The position numbers and the translations under genes were made by a program. Positions 1 to 8,251 of a stretch of 64,000 nucleotides of DNA are shown here, in pieces. The first letter of the stretch is position 1. Each line of letters begins with the position of its first letter. Where the stretch lies: assembly GCF_018139985.1 (NCBI RefSeq), contig NZ_JAGSOU010000004.1, positions 143,716 through 207,715 on the forward strand, read 5' to 3'. The DNA comes from Actibacterium sp. MT2.3-13A (GTDB taxonomy: Bacteria; Pseudomonadota; Alphaproteobacteria; Rhodobacterales; Rhodobacteraceae). The notes under the pieces are model-generated. The model worked only from the letters and a program-made list of their open reading frames with translations. It searched no databases and was not told the origin of the DNA.

Positions 1-555
1 CTTCTGGACCTGCCGCTGCCCAACCTCATCGGCGCCCACCAGGTGCAGAACGCCGGCGCGGCGCTCGCCGCCCTGCGCGCGCTCGGTTACGGCGAGACCG
101 CCTGCGAGGCCGCCGTCACCCGGGCGCAATGGCCCGCCCGCCTGCAACGCCTGCGCCACGGCCCGCTGGTCGAGGCCGCCGGGACGGCCGAACTCTGGCT
201 CGACGGCGGCCACAACCCGGCGGCGGGCGCAGCGCTGGCCGAGGCGCTCACCCGCCTCTCCCCGCGCCCGCTGCACCTGATCTGCGGCATGCTCAACACC
301 AAGGACATCGCGGGCTACCTGCGCCCTCTGGCCGCCGCCGCGCAGACGCTAACCGCCGTCTCCATCCCCGGCGAGGCCAACACGCTGCCCGCCGAAACCA
401 CGGCAGAGGCGGCTCAGGCCGCGGGCCTGCCCGCCACCACCGCGGACACCGTGCATGAGGCGGTCGAAAAGATCACCGCCGCCGCCCCCAATGCCCGCAT
501 CCTGATTTGCGGCTCGCTCTACCTCGCCGGAAACGTGCTGCGCGAGAACGGCTGA
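1..555 (+). CDS. folC: FolC, folylpolyglutamate/dihydrofolate synthase, C-terminal part
   Basis: This is the 3' end of a gene that begins left of the window; the frame is open from base 1. It should encode bifunctional dihydrofolate synthase/folylpolyglutamate synthase, the cytoplasmic ATP-dependent enzyme that adds glutamate to dihydropteroate and folates. The first visible residues (NLIGAHQVQNAGAALAAL) match the family segment usually read as G-x-HQ-x-NA. The segment LWLDGGHNPAAG is the conserved DGAHNP motif of the Mur-ligase-like C-terminal domain, and the end (ILICGSLYLAGNVL) matches the family's usual C-terminus. About 184 residues are visible of roughly 420 expected. The family assignment is firm. 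The start, the ATP-binding loop and the upstream neighbour (often accD) cannot be seen. Confidence 0.93.
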   Translation, partial: LLDLPLPNLIGAHQVQNAGAALAALRALGYGETACEAAVTRAQWPARLQRLRHGPLVEAAGTAELWLDGGHNPAAGAALAEALTRLSPRPLHLICGMLNTKDIAGYLRPLAAAAQTLTAVSIPGEANTLPAETTAEAAQAAGLPATTADTVHEAVEKITAAAPNARILICGSLYLAGNVLRENG

Positions 556-566
556 CCGCCGCGCAC

Positions 567-613
567 CTTGGGGCTCCGCCCCAAACCCCGGAGTATTTGG
601 ACCAAGAAGAAGG
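567..613 (+). repeat. Dispersed intergenic repeat, copy 1 (hairpin plus GGAGTATTT core)
   Basis: Between the convergent folC and zapE genes lies a short GC-rich hairpin (TTGGGGC TCC GCCCCAA) followed by the core GGAGTATTTGGACCAAG and AAGAAGG. The same layout recurs near 5653-5720 and twice, as an inverted pair, at 8119-8199. The hairpin could also act as a weak terminator for folC. Confidence 0.7.
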
Positions 614-633
614 CAGCGAGGCGCCCGCAGGTC

Positions 634-1707
634 TCACCGGCCCCAGTCCTTGTCCTGCATCTCGCGCAGGCGGCTCGCGGTGCGCTCGAACTCGAAGGCG
701 CCCGTGCCCTCGACATAGAGCATCTCCGGCTGCGCCGCGGCCGAGCAGATCAGCCGGACCTTCGCCTCGTAGAGCGCGTCGATCAGCGTGACGAAGCGCC
801 TGGCCTCGTTGAAATTGCTGCGCCCGAGGCGCGGGATGTCCTCCAGGATCAGGACCCGCACCGCTTCGGCCAGCGCCAGGTAGTCCGCCGGGCCCAGGGG
901 CTGGGCGCAGAGATCCCAGAACGTGGCCCGCGCGACGCCCGCGCGAAAGCGCGGCAACCGCAGCTCGCGCCCCTTCACCTTCAGCACCAGCGCCTCGCCC
1001 GCACCGCCGGTGAAGTCGCGCCAGATCTCGTCCATCGCCGCGGCCGCCGCCGCATCGGCCGGGCAGAAATAGACCTCCGCTCCCGACAGCCGGTTCTGGC
1101 GATAGTCGTTGGGCGAGGCGAGGTGATGCACCTCAAGCCGCGCCTTGATGAGCGCGATGAAGGGCAGGAAGCGCTCGCGCTGCAGCCCGTCCTTGTAAAG
1201 GTCGTCCGGCACCCGGTTGGAGGTGGTCACCACCGTCACACCGTTCCCGAACATCATCTCGAACAGCCGCCCCACCAGCATCGCGTCGGTGATGTCGGTG
1301 ATCTGCATCTCGTCGAAGCACAGCAGGCTGATCTCCTTCGACAGCGCCTCGGCCACCGGGCGCAGCGGATCCGGCTCGCCCTTTTGCCGCGCGGCGTGCA
1401 GCGCCTCGTGCACCTCCTGCAGGAAGGCGTGGAAATGCACCCGGCGCTTTCCCGGAATCGCGACGTGGTCGAAGAACAGGTCCATCAGCATCGACTTGCC
1501 GCGCCCGACCCCGCCCCACAGGTAGAGGCCGCGCGCCGGCGCGCGCTTGCGGCGGAAGAGGGCGAAGCCGCGCTGGCCGGCCCCGGCCTCCTCCAGCGCA
1601 CGGCGCACGCGCTCCAACGGTTCCAGCACGGCCATCTGGCCGGGATCGGCATGCAGCGCGCCCGAGGCGACCCTGCGGGCGTAGATTTCGCGCAACGTCT
1701 CGTACAT
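634..1707 (-). CDS. zapE: ZapE, AFG1-family cell-division ATPase
   Basis: The 357-residue product is an AFG1/ZapE-family P-loop ATPase, known as a cytoplasmic factor acting at the division ring and, in mitochondria, as the Lace1/Afg1 homologue. The Walker A loop GGVGRGKS lies at about residues 65-72 within LYLWGGVGRGKSMLMDLFF, and LLCFDEMQITDI is the Walker B segment. The sensor-like TTSNRVPDDLYKDGLQR follows, as is typical of the family. Length fits the usual 350-390 residues. The ATG at 1707 is preceded on its strand by a purine-rich AAGGGGGGC Shine-Dalgarno stretch. The gene is convergent with folC and divergent from the MFS gene. Confidence 0.92.
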   Translation of the reverse strand: MYETLREIYARRVASGALHADPGQMAVLEPLERVRRALEEAGAGQRGFALFRRKRAPARGLYLWGGVGRGKSMLMDLFFDHVAIPGKRRVHFHAFLQEVHEALHAARQKGEPDPLRPVAEALSKEISLLCFDEMQITDITDAMLVGRLFEMMFGNGVTVVTTSNRVPDDLYKDGLQRERFLPFIALIKARLEVHHLASPNDYRQNRLSGAEVYFCPADAAAAAAMDEIWRDFTGGAGEALVLKVKGRELRLPRFRAGVARATFWDLCAQPLGPADYLALAEAVRVLILEDIPRLGRSNFNEARRFVTLIDALYEAKVRLICSAAAQPEMLYVEGTGAFEFERTASRLREMQDKDWGR

Positions 1708-1822
1708 CGGCCCCCCTTACGCCGCGCCAGAGGATAGGAAAGGGAAGGCGCGGCATCGCGAATTTTGATTTGACCTGCGCGCCGATGTCGCAGAGTCTCG
1801 CGCGGCTTTCAAGGAGACCCCG

Positions 1823-3070
1823 ATGCAAGACGCCCGCGCGCCCCTGTTCACCCCCGTCCTGATCGGCGGCTGCGTGATCATCATGCTCAGCTTCGCCGTG
1901 CGCGCCAGTTTCGGGGTATTCCAGATCCCCATCGCTGGGGAATTCGGCTGGCCCAGGGCCGAGTTCAGCCTCGCCATCGCCATCCAGAACCTCGCCTGGG
2001 GGATCGGACAGCCGCTGTTCGGCGCGCTGGCCGAGCGTTTCGGGGACCGCCGCGCCATCGTGCTGGGCGCGCTGACCTACGCGGCGGGGCTGGTTCTGTC
2101 CTCCTTCGCGGTGACGCCCGGGGCGCACCAGCTGCTGGAGATCCTCGTGGGCTTCGGCATCGCCGGCACCGGCTTCGGCGTGATCCTCGCCGTGGTGGGG
2201 CGCGCGGCGAGCGACGAGAACCGCTCCCTCGCGCTGGGAATCGCCACCGCCGCCGGGTCCGCGGGACAGGTCTTCGGCGCGCCGCTGGCCGAGTGGATGC
2301 TGAGCCTGATGAGCTGGCAGAACGTGTTCCTGATCTTCGCCGGGGTGATCGTGGCCACGCTGCTGGCGCTGCCGATGCTGCGCGCGCCGCAGCCCGCCAC
2401 CCGCGCCGAGCTGGAGCAGAGCATGGGCCAGGCGCTGCGCGCGGCCTTCCGCGATCCCTCCTACACGCTGATCTTCCTGGGGTTTTTCTCCTGCGGCTAT
2501 CAACTGGCCTTCATCACCGCGCATTTCCCCGCCTTCGTGACCGAGATGTGCGGCGCGATCGACCCGTCGGGGACGCTGGCCGCGATCGGGGTGACCACGA
2601 CCTCGGCGCTGGGGGCGCTGTCGATCTCGCTCATCGGGCTCGCCAATATCGCCGGCACGCTCTATGCCGCCTGGCTGGGCAAGCGGTTCTCGCGCAGATA
2701 TCTGCTGGCCGCGATCTACCTGGGCCGGACGCTGGCCGCGGGGGCCTTCATCCTGCTGCCGGTGACGCCGGCCAGCGTGATCGTCTTCTCCGCGGTGATG
2801 GGGGCGCTGTGGCTGGCGACCGTGCCGCTGACCTCGGGGCTCGTCGCGCATATCTACGGGCTGCGCTACATGGGCACGCTTTACGGGATCGTGTTCTTCT
2901 CGCACCAGCTGGGCAGTTTCCTGGGCGTCTGGCTGGGCGGGCGGCTTTACGACATCTACGGCGATTACACGCTGGTGTGGTGGGTCGGCGTGGGCGTCGG
3001 CGCGTTCTCGGCCATCGTGCATCTGCCGGTGCGCGAGCGACGACTGGCGGGACCGGCGGCGGCGGTCTGA
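1823..3070 (+). CDS. MFS transporter
   Basis: This 415-residue protein is a major facilitator superfamily permease with about twelve hydrophobic segments and a central loop near residues 195-215. The loop between helices 2 and 3 (GALAERFGDRRAIVLGAL) is the family motif A (G-x-L-a-D/E-R-x-G-x-R). The general look, including FGVFQIPIAGEFGWPRAEFS near the N-terminus, resembles the monocarboxylate/oxalate-formate branch of the family, so an organic anion is a reasonable guess. The sequence does not fix the substrate. An AAGGAG ribosome-binding site lies about eight bases before the ATG. The gene stands alone, between divergent zapE and a convergent hydrolase. Confidence 0.88.
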   Translation: MQDARAPLFTPVLIGGCVIIMLSFAVRASFGVFQIPIAGEFGWPRAEFSLAIAIQNLAWGIGQPLFGALAERFGDRRAIVLGALTYAAGLVLSSFAVTPGAHQLLEILVGFGIAGTGFGVILAVVGRAASDENRSLALGIATAAGSAGQVFGAPLAEWMLSLMSWQNVFLIFAGVIVATLLALPMLRAPQPATRAELEQSMGQALRAAFRDPSYTLIFLGFFSCGYQLAFITAHFPAFVTEMCGAIDPSGTLAAIGVTTTSALGALSISLIGLANIAGTLYAAWLGKRFSRRYLLAAIYLGRTLAAGAFILLPVTPASVIVFSAVMGALWLATVPLTSGLVAHIYGLRYMGTLYGIVFFSHQLGSFLGVWLGGRLYDIYGDYTLVWWVGVGVGAFSAIVHLPVRERRLAGPAAAV

Positions 3071-3138
3071 GCCCAAGCGACCCCCCGACCGGAGGTCATA
3101 TGCCGATCCTATGGCGTGCCTGCCGCGGTCGGGCGCCG

Positions 3139-4056
3139 TCAGACCGCGCGCAGGAACTCCTGGATCGCGGCGTGGATCTCGCGCGGATGGGTGTAGGGCA
3201 GCGCGTGGGTGGCGCCCTTCACCTGCACCTGCCGGGCGGCGCGGTTGATCTCGGAGAGCCGCCCCAGCCCGCTCAGCGGGATCGCCGGATCGGCGTCGCC
3301 CCAGACCGCCAGAACGGGGATTCCGGCCTCGGCGATGACCCGGTGCTGGGAGCTGAGATCGGCGGCCAGCATGTAGCGCAGGCTGGACAGCACCGCGGGC
3401 AGGAAGCCGCGGAACCGGACCTCGTTCATCTGCATCCTGGCGATGCCCTCCACCGCCACGGGCAGGCGTCCCGCCCGCCGCGCGTCGCGCCGGATCTGCC
3501 AGCCGCCCAGCACCTGCATAAGCCAGTCGCCGAAGAGCGGCACGGACCGGGCCAGCCGGTGCAACAGGGCGGGGTCATGGCCCAGCCCGGCGGGGGCGAG
3601 CAGGATCAGCCGGTCCACCCGGTGCGGCTCGTCGGCCGCAAAACAGGTGGCGATGCCGCCGCCCATGGAATAGCCCAGCAGCGTCAGATCGCCCGCCAGC
3701 CCCTGATCCTCCAGGAGATCGCGCAGCTGGCGCAGGAAGAATTCGGCGTCCTGCCGCCCCGCCGGCCGGTCCGACAGGCCGCGCCCGTAAAGATCGTAGC
3801 GCAGCACCCGGAAGCCCATCATGGTCAGCGCCCTGACCACCGCCTCCCAGACATAGGAGGCCGACGCCAGGCCATGCACGCAGACCGCCACCGGCCCCCG
3901 CGCGGGGCCGTCCCAGCGGTAGTGGGTCACGCCCTGCGACAGCGTTGCGAACTGCCCGGGCGCGCCTTCTCGCGCGCTTGCGTCCATCGGACGGCGCAGC
4001 CATCCGGCAACCGCGTAGGCGGCCAGAGCGGCCAGGAGCAGGGCGGCCCAGGTCAT
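3139..4056 (-). CDS. Alpha/beta hydrolase, N-terminally membrane-anchored
   Basis: The 305-residue product is an alpha/beta-fold hydrolase. A hydrophobic N-terminal segment (residues 3-20) probably anchors it in the membrane. The nucleophile elbow GYSMGG places the catalytic serine near residue 130, the oxyanion region is VCVHGLASASYVW (about 58-70), the acid is in WGDADPAIP (about 254) and the histidine in GATHALPY (about 284). The ATG at 4056 was chosen because it overlaps the stop of the upstream gene by four bases (ATGA), giving translational coupling in an operon with a HAD hydrolase and a cyclodeaminase-like protein. The open frame continues upstream but only as an out-of-frame reading of the cyclodeaminase gene. 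Substrate is unknown. Confidence 0.88.
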   Translation of the reverse strand: MTWAALLLAALAAYAVAGWLRRPMDASAREGAPGQFATLSQGVTHYRWDGPARGPVAVCVHGLASASYVWEAVVRALTMMGFRVLRYDLYGRGLSDRPAGRQDAEFFLRQLRDLLEDQGLAGDLTLLGYSMGGGIATCFAADEPHRVDRLILLAPAGLGHDPALLHRLARSVPLFGDWLMQVLGGWQIRRDARRAGRLPVAVEGIARMQMNEVRFRGFLPAVLSSLRYMLAADLSSQHRVIAEAGIPVLAVWGDADPAIPLSGLGRLSEINRAARQVQVKGATHALPYTHPREIHAAIQEFLRAV

Positions 4057-4973
4057 CGCGCCCGCCACACCGCGAGGATGTAGCGGCTGGTCATCAGGTC
4101 GAGATGCGCGCCGCCGCCGTTCTTGAACAGCGTGATCTCTTCGTCGCTTTGCCGCGCGAAGCGGCCCGCGGGCAGGTCGTAGTAGTCGGCGATCACGTCC
4201 TCGCGGCGGATCGCGCCGTTCTCCAGGGGAATTTTCAGCTCCCCGATATGGTCGAGCGTGGTGTCGCGGCTGTCGACGAAAATCCGCGCGCGGGAGAGCG
4301 CGGCGTCGTCGGCCTCGCGCATGTCGGGGCGGTAGGCGCCGATCAGGTCGATATGCTGGCCCGGGCGCAGCCACGCGCCCCGGATCAGGGGCTGGGCGCT
4401 CATGGTGGCCGAGGTCACGATATCGGCGCCTCGCACCGCCTGTTCCAGATCCTCCACCGGCGTCACGTCGGGGAAGGCCGCCGCCATCCGCGCCGCGCCC
4501 TCGGACGAGCGGTTCCAGACCTGGAACCGCGCCTTGGGAAAGGCGCTGGCATAGGCCTGATAGAGGGAATGCGCCACCGTACCCGCACCCACGATCAGGA
4601 TGGTCCCGGCATCCGGCCGGGCGAGGCGCTTCGCCGCCAGCAGGCTGTCGCCGGCGGTCTTCCACTTGGTCACCAGGTGGAAATCGACAATCGCCTCCAA
4701 TGTGCCGTCGGCATCCGAAAACAGGCTCACCCCGCCATTGACGGAGGGTTTGTCATGGGCCGGATTGCCGGGAAAGATCGTGGCCGTCTTGACCGCGATC
4801 CCCATCCCGTCAATCCAGGCCGAGCGCGACAGCAGCGTGTCGGGATCGCGGTAAAGAAAGGTGTCGCCGATCCCGGCGCGGGGCAGGCTGTGACCCGCGG
4901 CCAGCGCCTGCGTCAGCCCGTCCCAGGACAGCAGCGGCTCGGCGGCATCGAAGGGGATGAACTCAGGGCTCAT
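4053..4973 (-). CDS. Ornithine cyclodeaminase/mu-crystallin family protein
   Basis: The 306-residue protein belongs to the ornithine cyclodeaminase/mu-crystallin family of NAD(P)-dependent enzymes. Members include cyclodeaminases, imine reductases and amino-acid dehydrogenases. The dinucleotide loop is VGAGTVA (about residues 128-134). MGIAVKTATIFPGNP (about 57-71) carries the conserved lysine of the active site, and SGATxS-like VTSATMSAQPLI is also present. It overlaps the downstream hydrolase by 4 bases and the upstream HAD gene by 11 bases, so the three genes are one transcription unit. It is distinct from bhcD at 27170, a paralogue in the same window. The true substrate is not evident, and ornithine itself is unlikely to be inferable from sequence alone. 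Confidence 0.88.
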   Translation of the reverse strand: MSPEFIPFDAAEPLLSWDGLTQALAAGHSLPRAGIGDTFLYRDPDTLLSRSAWIDGMGIAVKTATIFPGNPAHDKPSVNGGVSLFSDADGTLEAIVDFHLVTKWKTAGDSLLAAKRLARPDAGTILIVGAGTVAHSLYQAYASAFPKARFQVWNRSSEGAARMAAAFPDVTPVEDLEQAVRGADIVTSATMSAQPLIRGAWLRPGQHIDLIGAYRPDMREADDAALSRARIFVDSRDTTLDHIGELKIPLENGAIRREDVIADYYDLPAGRFARQSDEEITLFKNGGGAHLDLMTSRYILAVWRAR

Positions 4974-5592
4974 GGCGGGCCTCCTCGGCGCTCAGCAGGC
5001 CGGCCGCGACCAGCCGCGCGGCCCAGTCCTCGGGGCTCTCGAACAGATGAGTCTGCCAGCCGCGCGCGGCGGCCGCGGCGATGTTGTCGGGACGGTCGTC
5101 GGTGAACAGCAGGCTCTCGGCCGGCAGGCCGCAATCGGCCTCGACCAGTTCGTAGATGCGCGGGTCGGGCTTGATGAGCTTGAGATGGCCCGAGACATAG
5201 CTGCGGTCGAAATCGCGCAGGAAGGGGTAGTGGGCCGCGGCCAGTTCGAAACTGCCGACGCCGAAATTGGTCAGGGCGAAGACGGGCGTTCCCTTGTCCT
5301 GCAGCGCGCGCATCAGGTGCAGCGACTGCGGGATCAGCGGCTGGGCGAGATCGAGCCAGCGGTCGTGCCACATGCGGATCTCGTCGCGGAAGGCGGGGTG
5401 CTGTTCGGCGGTGTCGTAAATCGTGCGGGTGAAATCCGCGCCCAGATCGACGCGCAGGTTCATGTCGTGCAGATCGACGGCATCGAACAGGGCGCGGCGG
5501 CGGGCCTCGCCGATCACGCGGTCGTAGAAGCGTTCGGGGTGCCATCCGATCAGCACGTTGCCGATGTCGAAGATCACGGCTTGGGGGGACAC
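4963..5592 (-). CDS. HAD-superfamily hydrolase, subfamily IA
   Basis: The 209-residue product is a haloacid-dehalogenase-type hydrolase. Motif I is IFDIGNVLIGW with the nucleophile Asp near residue 9. The second Asp of the usual DxD is replaced, as in the FDxGNVL group of phosphatases (YihX-like). Motif II is FALTNFG, motif III contains the lysines of LKLIKPDPRIYEL, and motif IV is LLFTDDRPDNIAAA. A small-molecule phosphatase is therefore more likely than a dehalogenase. It is the first gene of a three-gene operon with the cyclodeaminase-like protein and the alpha/beta hydrolase. A combined degradative or salvage role is possible but no substrate is indicated. Confidence 0.88.
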   Translation of the reverse strand: MSPQAVIFDIGNVLIGWHPERFYDRVIGEARRRALFDAVDLHDMNLRVDLGADFTRTIYDTAEQHPAFRDEIRMWHDRWLDLAQPLIPQSLHLMRALQDKGTPVFALTNFGVGSFELAAAHYPFLRDFDRSYVSGHLKLIKPDPRIYELVEADCGLPAESLLFTDDRPDNIAAAAARGWQTHLFESPEDWAARLVAAGLLSAEEARHEP

Positions 5593-5652
5593 TTGGGGGC
5601 TCCTTCGGTCGAGGTGCGGGCAGGCTAGCCGGGCGGCGGCGGGTTTTCAAAT

Positions 5653-5720
5653 CGCGCGCCTGCGGCGCAAGACGATTTTTCGCGCCTCCGGCGGGAGTAT
5701 TTGCGCCAAGAAGAAGGGGG
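5653..5720 (+). repeat. Dispersed intergenic repeat, copy 2
   Basis: This copy has GC-rich dyads (GCGCCTGCGGCGC and CGCGCCTCCGGCG) followed by the core GGGAGTATTTGCGCCAAG and AAGAAGGGG. It lies between two minus-strand genes (the HAD gene and the DUF188 gene) and matches copies at 567-613 and 8119-8199 in order and spacing. Confidence 0.65.
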
Positions 5721-5726
5721 CGGGCC

Positions 5727-6191
5727 CTAATCGGGGGCGCGGTCGCGGGCGGCGGCGCGCAGCGTGCGGTCGAGCGCGTCGAGGAAACGGGAGCGATCTG
5801 CCCTGGAAAACGGCCGCCCGCCGCCCTGCCGGAACGGATCGGCGGCGCGCAGATCGGCCATCAGGTCGCGCGTGGCCAGCAGGTTGCCGATATTGGCCGG
5901 GGTGAAGCCCTCGCCCTTGGGGCTGAGCACGCGGGCGCCGGTCTCCACGCATCTGGCGGCCAGAGGGATGTCGGATGTGACCACCACGTCGCCGGGCCCG
6001 GCGCGTTCGGCGATCCACTTGTCGGCGGCATCCGGCCCTTCGGGCACATAGACCATCTCGACCAGCGGGTGGGGCGAGGGGCGCAGCCCGCCATTGGCGA
6101 CCATGAGGGTCTTCACGCCGTGGCGCTGGGCGACGCGCTCGACCTCGTCCTTCACCGGGCAGGCATCGGCATCGACGAAGATCCGGGTCAC
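5727..6191 (-). CDS. YaiI/YqxD (DUF188) family protein
   Basis: The 154-residue product matches the YaiI/YqxD family (DUF188), a widespread bacterial family related to PIN/NYN nucleases whose function is not settled. It has the family hallmarks: [18 protein letters not shown] at the N-terminus, [23 protein letters not shown] in the middle, and [18 protein letters not shown] near the end. The aspartates of VDADACP and VTSD are the likely metal ligands of the nuclease-like fold. Its ATG overlaps the fghA stop by four bases, so it is probably cotranscribed with fghA. No mechanism linking the two is known. Confidence 0.9.
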   Translation of the reverse strand: MTRIFVDADACPVKDEVERVAQRHGVKTLMVANGGLRPSPHPLVEMVYVPEGPDAADKWIAERAGPGDVVVTSDIPLAARCVETGARVLSPKGEGFTPANIGNLLATRDLMADLRAADPFRQGGGRPFSRADRSRFLDALDRTLRAAARDRAPD

Positions 6192-7018
6192 GCGAACAGC
6201 GCCTCGGCGTGGAAATCGAGGTGGTCGGCCATGAAGCTGGAGACGAAGAAATAGCTGTGGTCATAGCCTTTCTGGATGCGGAAGGCGCCCTCCTGCCGGC
6301 GCGCGGTCATCGCCTCGGCCAGCGCCTCGGGCTTGAGCAGTTCGAGGAACTGGTCGCTTCCGCCCTGGTCGATCAGGACGGGCCCGCCGAAGCCCCTCTC
6401 GCGCATCAGGAGCGTGGCGTCGTGGCGCGCCCAGGCGGCCTGATCGTCGCCGAGATAGGCGGCGAACTGCTTGCGGCCCCAGTCCGACTGTGTGGGATGG
6501 GCGATCGGCGCGAAGGCCGAAACACTGGCGAAGCGGCCGGGATAGGTCATCGCCAGCGTCAGCGCGCCGTGCCCGCCCATGGAATGGCCAGTGATCGACT
6601 GACGCTCCTCCTCGATGGGCATGTTGTGCAGCAGGAGGCGCGGCAACTCCTCTGCGATGTAGTCCCACATGCGGTAATGCGCGGCCCAGGGCGCCTCGCT
6701 GGCGTTGACGTAGAAGCCCGCGCCCTGGCCGAGGTCATAGGCCGCGTCATCGGCCACGCCAGCCCCGCGCGGCGAGGTGTCGGGAAAGACCAGCGCGATG
6801 CCGTGATCGGCCGCCCAGGCCTGCGCGCCGGCCTTGGTCATGGCGTTTTCATGGGTGCAGGTCAGGCCCGAGAGATACCACAGCACGGGAACCGGGCCGT
6901 CCTCCGCCTCCGCCGGCAGGAACAGGCCGAAGGTCATCTCGCAGCCCAGGATGTCGGAGGCGTGGGAATAGACCCCCTGCACCCCGCCGAAACACCGGTT
7001 TTCCGAAATCGTTTCCAT
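6188..7018 (-). CDS. fghA: S-formylglutathione hydrolase
   Basis: The 276-residue protein is S-formylglutathione hydrolase, the cytoplasmic esterase that releases formate and glutathione in glutathione-dependent formaldehyde oxidation. The nucleophile elbow [10 protein letters not shown] puts Ser at about 146, with Asp in QGGSDQFL (about 222) and His in KGYDHSYFF (about 254). The start [19 protein letters not shown] is typical of the family, as is [12 protein letters not shown] with its conserved cysteine. The preceding enzyme of the pathway, glutathione-dependent formaldehyde dehydrogenase, is encoded 4 kb away at 10788-11900 on the same strand but separated by unrelated genes. fghA overlaps the downstream DUF188 gene by four bases. 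Confidence 0.95.
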   Translation of the reverse strand: METISENRCFGGVQGVYSHASDILGCEMTFGLFLPAEAEDGPVPVLWYLSGLTCTHENAMTKAGAQAWAADHGIALVFPDTSPRGAGVADDAAYDLGQGAGFYVNASEAPWAAHYRMWDYIAEELPRLLLHNMPIEEERQSITGHSMGGHGALTLAMTYPGRFASVSAFAPIAHPTQSDWGRKQFAAYLGDDQAAWARHDATLLMRERGFGGPVLIDQGGSDQFLELLKPEALAEAMTARRQEGAFRIQKGYDHSYFFVSSFMADHLDFHAEALFA

Positions 7019-7071
7019 GATCGCGCTCCCCTTTTCCTTGGCCTAGCGCGGGGGCGCGCGCCGGGCAAGGC

Positions 7072-8001
7072 TCAGGATTGCGATACCCAGGCGATCACTG
7101 CCGAAACCGTCACGATGCTGGCCGCGGTCGAGATCAGGATCGCCGCCGAGACCCGGTGCGGCGCGACCCCGTAATGCTGCGCCAGCATGTAGACATTGCC
7201 CGCCACCGGCAGCGAGGCGGCGGCGATCATGACGCTGGCGGCGTAGGGTTCGACATGGAAAAGGACCAGCGCCGAGAAGGTCACCGCGGCCGGGTGCAGC
7301 ACCAGCTTGGAGAAGGACAGCCAGCCCGCGACCTGCATCCGCTCGGCCGATTTCGTCGCCAGCGAGGCGCCGATGGCAAACAGCGCGCCCGGCGTGGCCG
7401 CCGCGCCGAGGATCGACAGGAAGTCGTTCATCGGCGTGGGGATGGGCAGGCGCAGCGCCGACCAGCCCAGTCCCAGGACGATCGACACGATCATCGGGTT
7501 CTTCAGCAGCCCAAGGCCCACGGTGCGCAGGATGGCCAGCGACATCCGCCCGTCCCGCGCCCCGGTGATCAGGATCACGATCAGGCTGCCGAACACGATC
7601 AGATCCACCGCCAGCACGATCATCACCGGCCCGACCGCCGCCTCGCCCAGCAGCATCGCCAGCATCGGCACGCCGAGGAACCCCACGTTTCCGATCACCG
7701 CGCATTGCGCCTCGACCGCGGCCTCCTCGACGCTGAGCCGGCGCAGCAGCGCGACGCCGGTGGCCACGAGATAGATCGTGGCCGTGCCCCACAGGTAGGC
7801 GGCGACGAAGGACCAGTCCAGCACCTCGGCCAGGCTGAGATTGGCGGAAAAGCGGAACAGCATCGCCGAAAGCGCGAAGTAGAAGACGAATTTCGTCAGG
7901 TAGGCCGTGGCCTCGGCGCTGAAAAAGCCGCTGCGGCCGGCCCAGTATCCCAGGCCGATCAACGCGAAAAAGGGCAGGGTCTGCAAGAAGATCGCCAGCA
8001 T
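7072..8001 (-). CDS. AEC-family (auxin efflux carrier-like) transporter
   Basis: The 309-residue membrane protein has about ten hydrophobic segments in two five-helix halves and matches the AEC family of secondary transporters. Recognisable parts are FFALIGLGYWAGRSG in the first helix pair, GNVGFLGVPMLAMLLGE (a conserved Asn/Gly-Pro crossing) and KNPMIVSIVLGLGWS. The C-terminal half ends at SASVIAWVSQS-like sequence close to its stop. Bacterial relatives carry malate, malonate or other carboxylates; the cargo here cannot be told. The ATG at 8001 is the first of the frame. The gene lies alone, upstream of fghA with a 53-base gap, so it could be the first gene of that transcript. Confidence 0.86.
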   Translation of the reverse strand: MLAIFLQTLPFFALIGLGYWAGRSGFFSAEATAYLTKFVFYFALSAMLFRFSANLSLAEVLDWSFVAAYLWGTATIYLVATGVALLRRLSVEEAAVEAQCAVIGNVGFLGVPMLAMLLGEAAVGPVMIVLAVDLIVFGSLIVILITGARDGRMSLAILRTVGLGLLKNPMIVSIVLGLGWSALRLPIPTPMNDFLSILGAAATPGALFAIGASLATKSAERMQVAGWLSFSKLVLHPAAVTFSALVLFHVEPYAASVMIAAASLPVAGNVYMLAQHYGVAPHRVSAAILISTAASIVTVSAVIAWVSQS

Positions 8002-8118
8002 CGGCCCTTGGTAGCACGCCCGCGGCGGCCGTCAATTGCCGGTAAGCGGGCGAATGACGGAGGCCTCACAGGGGGCCGTCTGCCCCCTCTTGCCCCGGGA
8101 CGGGCCCGGGGCAATTCA

Positions 8119-8199
8119 CCCCCGAGGATATTTCCGGGCCGGAAGAAGCGGGCGCCGCTTCGGAGCAGCCCCTTCTTCTGGCCCGAAATATCCCGGGGG
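8119..8199. repeat. Inverted pair of the dispersed repeat (copies 3 and 4)
   Basis: Two copies of the GAGGATATTTCCGGGCC-type core face each other. The left arm runs from CCCCGAGG to GGAAGAAG (8119-8148) and the right arm from CTTCTTCTGG to CCCGGGG (about 8172-8198), separated by about 22 bases. They are reverse complements with few mismatches and would form a long hairpin in RNA. A GC-rich dyad (CCGCGC ACA GCGCGG) adjoins the right copy, as in copy 1. They fill the 250-base gap between the AEC and mbfA genes, together with GC-rich sequence in which nothing else was seen. Confidence 0.75.
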
Positions 8200-8251
8200 A
8201 GCCGCGCACAGCGCGGCGGGGGCGGCGCCCCTGCCCGACCTGCCCACGGCG

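Noticed and set aside
1133..3076. A 647-codon minus-strand frame opposite the MFS gene
   Set aside because: Low-complexity composition, no conserved motif, and antisense to a well-supported transporter and zapE.
4053..4973. A second iminosuccinate reductase
   Set aside because: It shares the family with BhcD but lies in an unrelated operon, so no BHAC role was assigned.
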